Assembly: GCA_026416715.1 (NCBI GenBank)
Contig: JAOAEQ010000021.1
Location: forward strand, 1-64,000
Direction of reading: 5' to 3'
Length of the DNA: 64,000 nt
From: a bacterium
GTDB lineage: Bacteria > UBP4 > UBA4092 > JAOAEQ01
Both the position numbers and the translations under genes were made by a program. Below are positions 49,466-60,946 of the stretch, one piece after another. The number at the start of each line of letters is the position of its first letter. Positions within the stretch are counted from its first letter, which is position 1. The notes beneath the pieces were generated by a model that was given only the letters and a program-made list of their open reading frames with translations, did no database searches and was not told the origin of the DNA.

Positions 49466-50638
49466 TTAACGACTAATTAAATACGGATGTTGTGGCAATA
49501 GAAATACCCGCAATATTCCGAGTAACGTTAAGAACCACGCGAAATAAAGTAATATTCGCCAAGATAGATTTTTATTATCCTGACTATACCCAAGGATTAT
49601 TAAGGGAAATACACCGGCTAAAACCCGTGCTGGTGATGTGAGGGTATGTCGCCAGATTATCGAGTGACTTAGACATAGCCCAAAAATAACATGCACTAAG
49701 AGGAACCACGAAATGATATCTTTTTTTTTGCTAAATTGATATCCACTAACGATTAAACCCAGAACAACAAACGCTATCATCCAGATAACATTCGTTTTTC
49801 TAAACCAGTCATGAATACCAGAATATTCTTGATGTAACAAAAAAATGATCTGCTGAATTATCCCGATAAATGGCAATCCGAACGCACCGGTTGAGCTGAG
49901 AATCGGGATTACCCCAAATTGTCTCCAGAGAACTAATTGCCATACAACCCAAGGAATAATGCTAACTAATATATATCCCGTTTTATTCCATTCTTTTTTA
50001 TACATGAAGTAGCCGAGTGATGCGCCGATAAAAAGCAGGGCATTTTCCATCGTTAAGAGAGAGAGCGCAAAGAATATACTGGTTAACCGAACGTTATCCC
50101 GTTTTAAATAATAGAGCCCAACTACGATTAACGTTATTGCTACCGGCGTGCCTAAATCGTAGAGTGTCCCGATAATAAACCCTACATTAAGGCCATACAG
50201 AATAACCAGATATTGCAATTTCGGATTATCAATAAACCTGCGGAGAAAATACATCCCGACAACTATACTCATTAGATTAACCAAAATAAACGAAATCGGG
50301 ATGAATCGAGCGTTTCCGAATGCAACAAGTTTAACCAACACGGGATATAGAATTCGCTGATATCGAAACGCATCGTTAAATTTTCCGTTAAAAAATAAAT
50401 CTTGAATAATATAATAGTTATATTGACCGTCGTAGCCGTCCCCATGAAAAATCACAGTTCCCGGAGGTACGAAGTCCGAGCGATAATTGGTATCCTGTTC
50501 GTCAATTTTTATCAAACTGGATAGATTGAACTGATATGGTTGTATATAGACAAGAATTAAAATGAAATAAACCAAGAAGACTATGAGAAGGTGAATCACA
50601 AACGATGATGTAACTTTGTTGAATAATTCGTTTTGCAT
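49466..50638 (-). CDS. polytopic membrane protein, probable glycosyltransferase or glycopolymer protein
   Basis: 390 aa, about ten membrane spans. The first outer loop carries GDGYDGQYNYYIIQD and then FRYQRILYPVLVK. This DGYDGQ...YQRILYP pattern recurs in a family of bacterial membrane proteins linked to cell-surface polysaccharide. Its ATG overlaps the pepP-type stop by one base (TAATG), which indicates translational coupling. Confidence 0.65.
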   Translation of the reverse strand: MQNELFNKVTSSFVIHLLIVFLVYFILILVYIQPYQFNLSSLIKIDEQDTNYRSDFVPPGTVIFHGDGYDGQYNYYIIQDLFFNGKFNDAFRYQRILYPVLVKLVAFGNARFIPISFILVNLMSIVVGMYFLRRFIDNPKLQYLVILYGLNVGFIIGTLYDLGTPVAITLIVVGLYYLKRDNVRLTSIFFALSLLTMENALLFIGASLGYFMYKKEWNKTGYILVSIIPWVVWQLVLWRQFGVIPILSSTGAFGLPFIGIIQQIIFLLHQEYSGIHDWFRKTNVIWMIAFVVLGLIVSGYQFSKKKDIISWFLLVHVIFGLCLSHSIIWRHTLTSPARVLAGVFPLIILGYSQDNKNLSWRILLYFAWFLTLLGILRVFLLPQHPYLISR

Positions 50639-51717
50639 TAGTTAGGTAAGCTGATTAATTCTTTTGGGTAATGGGTTAGCAATGTATATCCTTTATCGGT
50701 TACAACGACTAAATCTTCTATCCGCACCCCGCCCCAATTTGGTATGTATATTCCCGGTTCTATCGTTATAACCATTCCTGGCGCTAGTTTCGTTTGATTC
50801 AGTTTGTTCAATCGAGGCGATTCATGAATCTCACGCCCGACACCGTGTCCGAGCCCGTGACCGAAATATTTCCCATATCCAGCTTGTTCAATAACGGTTC
50901 TCGCGATCGAATCCAGCCGATTACATTGCAATTGCGGGCAAACCGCATTCAATGCGGTTTCCTGAGCTTTAAGCACTACCTCATAGATTTCTTTTTGTTT
51001 GATTGTCGGCTTACCGATACAGAAGGTTCGGGTACAATCGGAACAATACCCTTGATAGACGACACCGAAATCTATGGTTACGAATTCACCGTTGCGAAGT
51101 TTCTTATCGGAAGCAACACCATGCGGTAATGCTGACCGTTTCCCAGAAGCAACGATAAGTTCAAACGCTACCTTATCTGCGCCGAGTTTTCTCGCTTCCC
51201 ATTCAAACCGCATTGCAATTTCTTTTTCGGTTGTGCCAATTCGAATCAACGGTATAACGTTGCGAAACGCCTGTTCTGCAATATTCGCACTGGTCTCAAT
51301 TAACCTTAATTCGTGTTCGTCTTTAATTTCACGAAGTGATTCGACGATTCGCTGAGTAGGAATCAAGCGAACTGTTCTGATATTTTTCATCAGCTTCTGG
51401 TGGGTAGCAACAGTGAAATGTTCCGCTTCGAACCCTACCCGCAACCATCGGTTTTGTTGGATCAACTGAGCACAGGTTTCTAACGCAGTCTCGCCCGATT
51501 TTATTTCAACAATTTGAAATCCGCTTATCTCTTGTTTCGCTTGTTCGATATATCTGAAATCGGTGATAAAATATGCTCTTCTCAATCCAATAAGGAGCGT
51601 CGCTTCTGTTCCAGTAAATCCGGATATATAATTTCGATTAATCGGATTTGAGATAATTATAGCCGTGATTTTCTTTTTTTGCAGAATTTCTCTTACTTTA
51701 CTTAATCGAAGGTTCAT
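50638..51717 (-). CDS. pepP: Xaa-Pro peptidase (M24B)
   Basis: 359 aa. A creatinase-like N-terminal domain ([30 protein letters not shown]) is followed by the pita-bread domain with dimetal ligands: [18 protein letters not shown] (two Asp), [16 protein letters not shown] (His), TIEPGIYI (Glu) and VRIEDLVVV (Glu). It removes N-terminal residues preceding proline. Gene symbol is approximate: the sequence fits the short YqhT/PepQ-like group as well as PepP. Confidence 0.88.
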   Translation of the reverse strand: MNLRLSKVREILQKKKITAIIISNPINRNYISGFTGTEATLLIGLRRAYFITDFRYIEQAKQEISGFQIVEIKSGETALETCAQLIQQNRWLRVGFEAEHFTVATHQKLMKNIRTVRLIPTQRIVESLREIKDEHELRLIETSANIAEQAFRNVIPLIRIGTTEKEIAMRFEWEARKLGADKVAFELIVASGKRSALPHGVASDKKLRNGEFVTIDFGVVYQGYCSDCTRTFCIGKPTIKQKEIYEVVLKAQETALNAVCPQLQCNRLDSIARTVIEQAGYGKYFGHGLGHGVGREIHESPRLNKLNQTKLAPGMVITIEPGIYIPNWGGVRIEDLVVVTDKGYTLLTHYPKELISLPN

Positions 51718-51725
51718 ATCATGGT

Positions 51726-51742
51726 TATACTATTTTAGTATA
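51726..51742. promoter_or_regulatory. perfect palindrome TATACTA-TTT-TAGTATA before the pepP-type gene
   Basis: A 17-bp palindrome with 7-bp arms, 9 nt upstream of the ATG at 51717. It could be an operator overlapping a promoter (it contains TATACT on both strands) or a short RNA hairpin. Shares 15 bp with the site at 47145-47159. Confidence 0.4.
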
Positions 51743-51749
51743 ATAGCCC

Positions 51750-51786
51750 TAAATAAAAAAGCCTACTTATCTACATAAGTAGGCTT
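51750..51786 (-). terminator. intrinsic terminator downstream of ahcY
   Basis: A perfect 12-bp stem, AAGCCTACTTAT/ATAAGTAGGCTT (51759-51786), with a 4-nt loop. On the minus strand it is followed by TTTTATTT. It ends the ahcY transcript just before the pepP-type gene. Confidence 0.85.
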
Positions 51787-51850
51787 GGATAGTAACATTA
51801 GGTTTTAGGAAGTTAAATTGCACTCCTCAAGATACTCCGAATTGATTGGA

Positions 51851-53134
<1,284 letters not shown>

Positions 53135-53143
53135 TTAAATAAT

Positions 53144-53474
53144 TACCGCAGAGAACGCTGAGTTCGCAGAGAAAAAAATTGGTTTAGAGTATACCTAAAA
53201 AGAATCTCGGCGGTCTCCGCGCTCTCTGCGGCATCGAAATTGCTTCTTGTTAATCCCGTTAGGGATGATTGATTCTAGCCCAGCTATGTATAGGTATAGC
53301 TGGTTCGCTATGCACCATAATATCCGCTAGTCCTGTCAGGGACGTCTGAATGGTCTGCAGCGCCGCTGGGTTTTAACCCAGAATGAAACCAATGACGGGT
53401 TCTGGGCTGAAGCCCGATAAACCGGTCTACCATCTCTCCCCAACCTGAAGGTCGGGGCGAGTCATTCGGGACTA
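53144..53474. repeat. palindrome-rich repeat, copy A (between metK and ahcY)
   Basis: Non-coding. It begins ACCGCAGAGAACGC and reaches the inverted partner GCGCTCTCTGCGG near 53220-53232. It continues with TTAATCCCGTTAGGGAT, CCAGCTAT/ATAGCTGG, TGGGTTTTAACCCA and GGGCTGAAGCCC blocks. The reverse complement aligns along its length with 60947-61294 (copy B), sharing for instance AGTCCCGAATGACT and TCGGGCTTCAGCCCAGAACC. It fills most of the 426-bp gap 53108-53533. No ORF. Confidence 0.85.
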
Positions 53475-53533
53475 CCACATTTTTCCGATAATTATTTTAT
53501 TTCTGCAAAAATAACGCGCCCTGCGGTATCTGG

Positions 53534-54682
53534 TTACAATGCTTTCTTTAATTCTTTAACTTTATCCGTTGCTTCCCAAGTGAACTCCGGTTCTGTTCGT
53601 CCGAAATGACCATACACAGCGGTTTTCTTATATATCGGACGACGCAGTTTGAGATGTTCAATAATTCCGGCAGGAGTGAAATCAAAATTATCCCGAAGCA
53701 GTTTTACAAGTTTCTCATTTGAAACCTTGCCAGTCCCTTTTGTATCAACACTAATGGAAACGGGTTCCGGCACTCCAATACAATATGCGAGTTGGATAAT
53801 ACATTCATCAGCTAATCCAGCCGCAACAATATTTTTCGCTGCATATCGCGCAATGTATGCACCACTCCGGTCAACTTTCGTCGGGTCTTTACCGGAGAAA
53901 CAGCCGCCGCCATGTGGAGCAACACCGCCATAGGTATCAACGATAATTTTCCGGCCGGTAACCCCGGTATCCGCATGGGGTCCGCCAACTTCGAACTTGC
54001 CAGTTGCATTAATATGATAGATGGTCTTTTTATCCAACAATTCTTCAGGAATAACTTTCTTTATTACCTCTTCAATTATCTCTTCTCGTAATTCTTCCTG
54101 TCGAACTTCTCCATGTTGCGCTGCAATGACTACGGTATGTACGCGAATCGGTTTCTTATCAACATATTCAACGGTTACCTGCGATTTCCCATCCGGGCGA
54201 AGATAGGGTAAGGTTCCATCTTTCCGGACTTCCGCTAACCGTTTACACAGTTTATGCGCAAGCATTATCGGCATCGGCATTAATTCCGGAGTTTCTCTGC
54301 AGGCATACCCGAACATCATCCCTTGATCTCCTGCTCCTTTGACTTCATATACGACACCTCGAGCGATATCCGGTGATTGTTCTTGAATCGCCGTTATCAC
54401 TCCGCAGGTCTCATAATCAAATCCATAGGTTGCATCGGTATATCCGATTGCGCGAACAGTTCCACGCACGAGTTTCGGAATATCTACATAACAACTCGTG
54501 GTTATTTCACCAGCAACGATAACCAATCCGGTGGTTACCATCGTTTCACAGGCAACTCGACCATTCGGGTCTTTCTTATAAATTTCATCTAAAATTGCAT
54601 CCGAAACCTGATCACAGATTTTATCCGGATGGCCTTCAGTAACTGATTCTGACGTAAATAGATAACTTTTACTCATACTCAT
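53534..54682 (-). CDS. metK: S-adenosylmethionine synthetase
   Basis: 382 aa. The start [24 protein letters not shown], the [12 protein letters not shown] loop and the [28 protein letters not shown] region are standard MetK. It makes SAM from methionine and ATP. AGAGG precedes the ATG at 54682 (another ATG two codons in is possible). A near-consensus promoter lies 69-97 nt upstream. I find no SAM riboswitch in the leader, only a small AACATT/AATGTT hairpin. Confidence 0.96.
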   Translation of the reverse strand: MSMSKSYLFTSESVTEGHPDKICDQVSDAILDEIYKKDPNGRVACETMVTTGLVIVAGEITTSCYVDIPKLVRGTVRAIGYTDATYGFDYETCGVITAIQEQSPDIARGVVYEVKGAGDQGMMFGYACRETPELMPMPIMLAHKLCKRLAEVRKDGTLPYLRPDGKSQVTVEYVDKKPIRVHTVVIAAQHGEVRQEELREEIIEEVIKKVIPEELLDKKTIYHINATGKFEVGGPHADTGVTGRKIIVDTYGGVAPHGGGCFSGKDPTKVDRSGAYIARYAAKNIVAAGLADECIIQLAYCIGVPEPVSISVDTKGTGKVSNEKLVKLLRDNFDFTPAGIIEHLKLRRPIYKKTAVYGHFGRTEPEFTWEATDKVKELKKAL

Positions 54683-54750
54683 ATAACCTCTTCTCCTTTA
54701 TTTCAAAACATTTGAAAATGTTGCCCTTTTGTTCCTCTTATAAACCATAC

Positions 54751-54779
54751 ATTGTACCAAAGTATCATAATTCTGTCAA
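54751..54779 (-). promoter_or_regulatory. promoter of metK
   Basis: Minus strand: perfect TTGACA (54779-54774), a 17-bp spacer and TACAAT (54756-54751). Leader about 60 nt. Confidence 0.65.
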
Positions 54780-54846
54780 ACGAATTAAACTATTCTTATC
54801 CAAGTTCGATTCAATGTTAATATGATTTCAACCCTGAAGTAACCCT

Positions 54847-54889
54847 GGAGTGACTACGAACGAGATGATATCTCGTTCGTAGCAACTCC
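54847..54889 (-). terminator. strong stem-loop downstream of the GHMP kinase gene
   Basis: CTACGAACGAGA (54854-54865) pairs perfectly with TCTCGTTCGTAG (54871-54882), extended by GGAGT/ACTCC. It begins 17 nt after the GHMP kinase stop. No T-tract follows on the minus strand. Confidence 0.55.
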
Positions 54890-54905
54890 ACGAAAATTCC
54901 ACGGT

Positions 54906-55895
54906 CTATTCCTTACGAGCAGATTCCAAACGAACCCCTGGTTCAATTGAAGGCCTCAATATAGTTTTTATCCCGATAGACTGAAAAACTGGAATCAAAT
55001 TTTCTGGTTGCGGATGTAAAGCAATAATCGTTCCACCTTTGCCAGCACCAGCTAACTTAGCACCATAGGCTCCGTTCTCTAACGCTAATGTTATTACCCG
55101 TTCATTTTGTTCTCCAGAACCACCGAGGGTTCGTTGAATTTGATGATTTTCATTCATGAGTTTACCTACGGTAATCCAATCCTGATTTAATAGTGGTTCT
55201 TTCGCTAATCGCGCTAATTCTGCAATTCGGTTATATCCATCAACCACTTCTTTATCTCCTTCTAACCATCGTTCGCGAATCGGTTTGTGAACTGTACCAG
55301 AAATTCGTTGAACGCCAGTATGCGCTAAAATAAAAGGTAAGTTGAATGGGACATTTAACGGTTGGATATTTGCAAACGGTTCGTTCCCGATGCCACGATA
55401 ATATTCTTTCCCACGAAATTCTATATAATTTAAACCACCAAATACGGTCATATATGCATCCTGATATCCGCACATAATATTGAGTACTGCATACTCTATC
55501 TGTCGAATTTTTTCTGCAATCAGGAATCGGTCTTCTTGGAGTCCGAGAAAAGCTAATACTGCGGAATAGATACTTGCCATTAACGCCGTCGAACCCGCTA
55601 GTCCTGCTCGCATTGGAATCTCAGTCCAATATTCAATCCGACATTTTAGGGTCGTCCAATTCTGCGCAACCAGAATGGCTTTTGCAATATCAAATTCATC
55701 GTTAGCGAACTCTAAATCCGCATCGGTTCTGATATATATGGTTTTTCCATTAGTCGTTAGGATTAATCCATCAGCAGATGCAACTGAAGCAAACGCGCGT
55801 TCTCGCGTAGAACACGAGATTACCGCTCCACCATACATATCACTGGGATTACCAATTATCCCAGCTCGTCCGGGAGCAGAATAAATTCGTTTCAT
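54906..55895 (-). CDS. GHMP-family sugar or mevalonate-type kinase
   Basis: About 329 aa. Motif 1 PGRAGIIGNPSDMYGG near the N-terminus, the ATP-binding motif PMRAGLAGSTALMAS near 90-105, and the C-terminal GAYGAKLAGAGKGG motif define GHMP kinases. The GNPSD form recalls glucuronokinase-like and related sugar kinases more than mevalonate or homoserine kinase, but the substrate cannot be settled here. It follows bshA closely (18 nt), so a link to bacillithiol-precursor sugars is possible and unproven. A TTG at 55907 is an alternative start. Confidence 0.82.
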   Translation of the reverse strand: MKRIYSAPGRAGIIGNPSDMYGGAVISCSTRERAFASVASADGLILTTNGKTIYIRTDADLEFANDEFDIAKAILVAQNWTTLKCRIEYWTEIPMRAGLAGSTALMASIYSAVLAFLGLQEDRFLIAEKIRQIEYAVLNIMCGYQDAYMTVFGGLNYIEFRGKEYYRGIGNEPFANIQPLNVPFNLPFILAHTGVQRISGTVHKPIRERWLEGDKEVVDGYNRIAELARLAKEPLLNQDWITVGKLMNENHQIQRTLGGSGEQNERVITLALENGAYGAKLAGAGKGGTIIALHPQPENLIPVFQSIGIKTILRPSIEPGVRLESARKE

Positions 55896-55913
55896 ATCAT
55901 CATCCAACGTTCA

Positions 55914-57047
55914 TTATTTCATGAGAATTTCCCGATAGTAATTCTCATACTGTGGAATGATATCACTTGCATTAAAGTAAGAAATAGCTCGGGTACGAGC
56001 GTTTTTCTTAAACTGGGTTAACAATGTTTCATCTTGCAATAAGGTAAGTGCATGGTTTGCCATAGCCTGTATATCTCCAACTTGGCTTAAGTAACCGGTT
56101 TCCCCGGATTGAACTACTTCCGGAATCCCGCCTATATTAGTCGCAATAACCGGAAGACCACAACTCATTGCTTCTAACGCAGCTAGACCGAAACTTTCCT
56201 GTTCACTCGGTAAAATAAACAAATCTGCTATCGGCAATAAATGTTCGATATTTCCCTGCTGTCCTAAACAGATGATATGTTCGTCTACTCCGAGTTCCTG
56301 ACCTAATTCCCGAATTCTGCGCATCGGAACACTCTCACAATCTTCACCAACGAGAATAAGTTTTACCGGAATCTCTTGTTTGACGATAGAAAAAATCCGC
56401 ACGACATCTTCTACTCGCTTGACTGGCCGAAAATTGGAAATATGGATTAATATTTTTTCGTTATTTGGCGCAAATTGGAATCGAAGCTTTTGGTTTTCAA
56501 TTGGTTTGAATCGGCTGATATCAACGAAATTCGGAATAACTTCAATGTGGTTTTTGATGTTAAATTCATCGATCGTTTTTTGTTTTAAATAATTGGATAC
56601 GGCAGTAACCCCGTCACTTTGTTCAATACTATATTTCGTGATTTGATAGTATGACGGGTCAACCCCGACAAGCGTTATATCCGTTCCGTGCAACGTGGTG
56701 ATAACTTTCGGGAATTTACTGCTCTTCATTGCTCTTGCTAAACAAGCGCAGGCAGCGTGTGGGATTGCGTAATGCACATGCAAAATATCCAAGCGCGCTT
56801 GTTCAGCGACATCAGCCATTTTAACGGATAACGCTAAATCATACGGCGGATATTTAAACAGCGGATAATGAACCATTTCAACCGGATGAAAGAAGACGTT
56901 TTCCTGATATTGTTGTAATCGGAACGGTTGCGCATAACTGATAAAATGAATCGAATGTCCTGTTTTCGCTAACGCAATCCCTAATTCCGTTGCAATAACA
57001 CCGCTCCCTCCATACGTTGGATAACATGCAATCCCGATATTCATCAT
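55914..57047 (-). CDS. bshA: N-acetyl-alpha-D-glucosaminyl L-malate synthase
   Basis: 377 aa GT4 glycosyltransferase that joins GlcNAc from UDP-GlcNAc to L-malate, the first step of bacillithiol synthesis. The opening NIGIACYPTYGGSGVIATELG is diagnostic of BshA. Later LHVHYAIPHAACACLA, ITTLHGTDITLVG and the GT4 signature SEQESFGLAALEAMSCGLPVIATNIGGIPEV are also typical. Met1 or Met2 may be the start. bshC lies immediately upstream. The deacetylase bshB is not in this window. Confidence 0.92.
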   Translation of the reverse strand: MMNIGIACYPTYGGSGVIATELGIALAKTGHSIHFISYAQPFRLQQYQENVFFHPVEMVHYPLFKYPPYDLALSVKMADVAEQARLDILHVHYAIPHAACACLARAMKSSKFPKVITTLHGTDITLVGVDPSYYQITKYSIEQSDGVTAVSNYLKQKTIDEFNIKNHIEVIPNFVDISRFKPIENQKLRFQFAPNNEKILIHISNFRPVKRVEDVVRIFSIVKQEIPVKLILVGEDCESVPMRRIRELGQELGVDEHIICLGQQGNIEHLLPIADLFILPSEQESFGLAALEAMSCGLPVIATNIGGIPEVVQSGETGYLSQVGDIQAMANHALTLLQDETLLTQFKKNARTRAISYFNASDIIPQYENYYREILMK

Positions 57048-57141
57048 AGAACGAAGTTAAATAAAGGTTATGGTTAAATTGAGTTAGATATTCTTTTAGT
57101 GCACGCGCTTCGAGAAACCAAACTTGGTTACGTCAAGAACA

Positions 57142-58776
57142 TCAACGCAAATCGAGAATTTGATGTTCGTTATTCGTCTTATCAATCGTTGAATAAAGGC
57201 GGTCAATGAATTCAACATTGTATTTAATAAGATAAGGAATAATATTGAACGTTCTCTCCTGCAAATCTCGGTTTGGTAGGATATGATTAACCAGTTTCTT
57301 CAACTGTTCCCGAACGGTTTCACTTTTTTTCCTATGGGCTAATCCGATTTTTTGTTCCAAATTCCTCACCTGATGTAAGACGGAATTTCGTGAATTCATA
57401 ATTGCCTCTTTCATACTCGGTTCCCATTGAGTAACCGTTTCATTCAATTGTTGGAACTGTCGTTCAATTTGTTCTTTTAACCGGTTCAATTCAAAATCAA
57501 TCGCTTGCGGTAACGATTGGTTGAGCGTATCACTGATGGTTTTCTCAGCGTTCTCGAATATCAACCCAAGTTCGATATGATATTTATCGAGAACGTCAGC
57601 AATCTTTTTTTCTACCATCGTTATGCTTACTCGCGGAACGACTATCGGCATCTGGATTCCGAATACTTCATAGAGTCCTTTGCATTGCGCATAATAGGCA
57701 AGCTCGTTCGGCCCAGCGATATATGCTAGAGTCGGGATAAGCGCATCTTCAATAATCGGTCGTAATAGAACATTCGGACTAAATCGTTCCGGACACTGGT
57801 CAATCAAGTCAATCAACTCTGCTGCGGTATATTTCATATTCGTTCCAGGAAATACATAGCGCTCACCTTCGATCCGAATCGGATGTCGTGTTCCGCTATA
57901 ATCGATAAACAAATTTGTTTTATCTTCTTGCACCGCTACTTGCCTATGGTAGCCTTTTTCGAGCAATGCATTTGTTGTTACCCGAATCGCTTGCTTGACG
58001 TTCGCTTGTTCAGCGATTTCTTTTTTATACAGGGGACTTGCTAATCTCCGAATGCGCGCATCGGTCGGGTTAACGAATACCAATCCATAGTTACCAAACA
58101 ACCTTGTCATCCATTGACCGAATGCAGTAGCGAAATTTTTCCCCGGCTGATAACAGTCTCGCAATCGGGTAAAAACTGCTGATTTAAATTCGGTGTCAAA
58201 TAAACTCGATTCGAGTTGCGCTATCACTTCATTGATCTGCTGGTCAAAAACCATATACCCTGCGGATTGAGTCGATGTCGGATTTTGCGAGGTATACTCG
58301 AGCGTAACCACATGGTTGAATTTATCTAAAATGGTTATATGGTTGATTTCACTGAAATCATGGTCATCCGCAGCGAGCCAAAACATCGGTACCGTAGGAA
58401 TTGAATATTGTTCTTTAAGCGATTGCGCTAGACGGATTGCGGTTAAGATTTTATAAACGGTATAGAGTGGTCCACCAAATAGTCCTACCTGCTGGCCAGT
58501 AACTATAGCTACGGTGGTATGATTTTCTAATTGCTTAATATTTTGTACCGTTAGTTCTGGCGCTCCGAACGATTGATTTTGTTCAATGAGAATTTCAACC
58601 AATTCGTTACGTGGATATTGTGTAGCTTGAATTTTTGCTAATACCGTAGGATAGGCGATTTCGGTAGGATAAGCGGTATAGAAAGCAGCGAGTTCGTTCG
58701 ATTGCGCGAGGTAATCGAGGAATAGCCGAGAACTCCCTGGTATCAAAGTAAAAGGTATTGTTTTTACGATACGCAT
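57142..58776 (-). CDS. bshC: putative cysteine ligase BshC
   Basis: About 544 aa, the usual BshC length. Signatures include VAIVTGQQVGLFGGPLYTVYKILTAI, the FWLAADDHDFSEINH segment, RPIIEDALIPTLAYIAGPNELAYYAQ, and a long C-terminal coiled coil (about 440-510). BshC is thought to add cysteine to GlcN-malate, completing bacillithiol. It and bshA are co-directional with a 94-nt gap. The frame is open 7 codons beyond the ATG used here. Confidence 0.92.
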   Translation of the reverse strand: MRIVKTIPFTLIPGSSRLFLDYLAQSNELAAFYTAYPTEIAYPTVLAKIQATQYPRNELVEILIEQNQSFGAPELTVQNIKQLENHTTVAIVTGQQVGLFGGPLYTVYKILTAIRLAQSLKEQYSIPTVPMFWLAADDHDFSEINHITILDKFNHVVTLEYTSQNPTSTQSAGYMVFDQQINEVIAQLESSLFDTEFKSAVFTRLRDCYQPGKNFATAFGQWMTRLFGNYGLVFVNPTDARIRRLASPLYKKEIAEQANVKQAIRVTTNALLEKGYHRQVAVQEDKTNLFIDYSGTRHPIRIEGERYVFPGTNMKYTAAELIDLIDQCPERFSPNVLLRPIIEDALIPTLAYIAGPNELAYYAQCKGLYEVFGIQMPIVVPRVSITMVEKKIADVLDKYHIELGLIFENAEKTISDTLNQSLPQAIDFELNRLKEQIERQFQQLNETVTQWEPSMKEAIMNSRNSVLHQVRNLEQKIGLAHRKKSETVREQLKKLVNHILPNRDLQERTFNIIPYLIKYNVEFIDRLYSTIDKTNNEHQILDLR

Positions 58777-58801
58777 AAAGATTACACCGATAATCAAGAA
58801 A

Positions 58802-58878
58802 TAGATTACACAGATTATTTCTCGTTATATTATGAAGGGTGAATCTGTGTAATCTATTCTGTTAATCTGTGTAATCTA
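58802..58878. repeat. TAGATTACACAGATT inverted and direct repeats between bshC and eno
   Basis: TAGATTACACAGATT (58802-58816) is followed by its reverse complement at 58842-58856 and again at 58864-58878. The last two are a 22-bp-period direct repeat. A stem of 15 bp can form in the gap after eno. A 13-bp form, GATTACACAGATT, also occurs at 80-92 before aroA. Confidence 0.8.
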
Positions 58879-58885
58879 TAGTGTG

Positions 58886-60199
<1,314 letters not shown>

Positions 60200-60229
60200 T
60201 TAAGATAACTAATTTATCTTAGCCAATAC

Positions 60230-60258
60230 ATTATAAGGGTTTTTAGCAATTATTTCAA
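60230..60258 (-). promoter_or_regulatory. promoter of eno
   Basis: Minus strand TTGAAA (60258-60253), 17-bp spacer and a perfect TATAAT (60235-60230). Leader about 50 nt ending with the strong GGAGGT site. Confidence 0.65.
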
Positions 60259-60286
60259 TCGATTTATTCATAAAATTCTTTGCGAG

Positions 60287-60313
60287 AAACTACCTTATTA
60301 TTATCGGTAGTTT
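60287..60313 (+). terminator. small hairpin with T-rich tail between eno and the SH3 gene
   Basis: AAACTACC/GGTAGTTT (8 bp, 12-nt loop) is followed by TATCTTTTT. It looks like a weak plus-strand terminator, but no plus-strand gene precedes it for a long way. Purpose unclear. Confidence 0.3.
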
Positions 60314-60362
60314 TATCTTTTTGGCATTAGATTTGCTCATTTTTATGGCAAGGATATTTGAT

Positions 60363-60378
60363 GTATCATTTTTGATAC
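60363..60378. promoter_or_regulatory. GTATCA-TTTT-TGATAC palindrome upstream of the SH3 lipoprotein gene
   Basis: A perfect 6-4-6 palindrome 13 nt before the ATG at 60392. It could be a repressor operator or a small leader hairpin that masks the translation start. Confidence 0.35.
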
Positions 60379-60391
60379 GACAACAATAGCT

Positions 60392-60757
60392 ATGGTAAAA
60401 ATGAGCAAGTGGTTGATTTCACTCATTACCTTAACACTTATAGCCGGATGCATAACCCAATATTCCGGAACAAAAAAACCCTATTCCTCACGAGTGAAAA
60501 TGGCCAAACCGGCACAACCGGAAATTTTGCAGCATGTCTTCTATATCGTTATCCCGCCGAAAGGAACCATCAGCTCACGGAAGAAAGTTTTAGTTACGGT
60601 ATATAAAAGCTATTCAATCCAATCCGGAGAATTGATGAAGGTGGCGGAAGGAACCCATGTTCGCGGACTTGAAAAACGCGGAGATTGGTATCGTATCCAA
60701 CTTCCTGACGGCAAAACTGAAGGATGGATGCAAGGATACTATTTAGAAAAAGAATAA
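60392..60757 (+). CDS. SH3-domain lipoprotein
   Basis: 121 aa. A signal peptide ends in the lipobox LIAGC (lipidated Cys at 20). Residues about 50-118 form a bacterial SH3 domain (VLVTVYKSYSI, VAEGTHVRGLEKRGDWYRIQL, DGKTEGWMQGYYL). Such domains usually bind peptidoglycan peptides. It stands alone on the plus strand, divergent from eno. Alternative start at the Met in position 4. Confidence 0.8.
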   Translation: MVKMSKWLISLITLTLIAGCITQYSGTKKPYSSRVKMAKPAQPEILQHVFYIVIPPKGTISSRKKVLVTVYKSYSIQSGELMKVAEGTHVRGLEKRGDWYRIQLPDGKTEGWMQGYYLEKE

Positions 60758-60904
60758 TCAATCTAAATTTTGCACTAAGCAATACGCGTTTGGTTGATTC
60801 GGTAATGAATTTTACGGAAGTTTCAGTCCAATATCGGCATCGAATCGAACGAACTTAAAGTATTAGAGTAGAAGTTTAGTATACGGTAAGTCAAATCAAT
60901 CTAC

Positions 60905-60931
60905 TATTTATTCACCCGTTCATATTCTGCG
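60905..60931. repeat. 27-bp duplicate of the udg 3' end (left copy)
   Basis: Identical to 61517-61543, which encodes the last residues AEYERVNK and part of the stop of the uracil-DNA glycosylase on the minus strand. This copy is detached from the gene by 585 bp of palindrome-rich DNA. Both copies are preceded by ACTATTTA-type sequence; the right copy has two extra TTTA units. Confidence 0.9.
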
Positions 60932-60946
60932 GTTGTGACCAAATCG

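Noticed and set aside
53144-53474. Repeat copy A as a decayed transposase or CRISPR-like array
   Set aside because: No coding potential in any frame, no regular repeat-spacer spacing; palindromes differ from one another.
53534-53933. Plus-strand frames opposite metK (for example 53649-53933)
   Set aside because: Shadow frames of the highly conserved metK gene.
54683-54750. SAM riboswitch in the metK leader
   Set aside because: The leader is only about 60 nt, with one small hairpin and none of the conserved SAM aptamer blocks.
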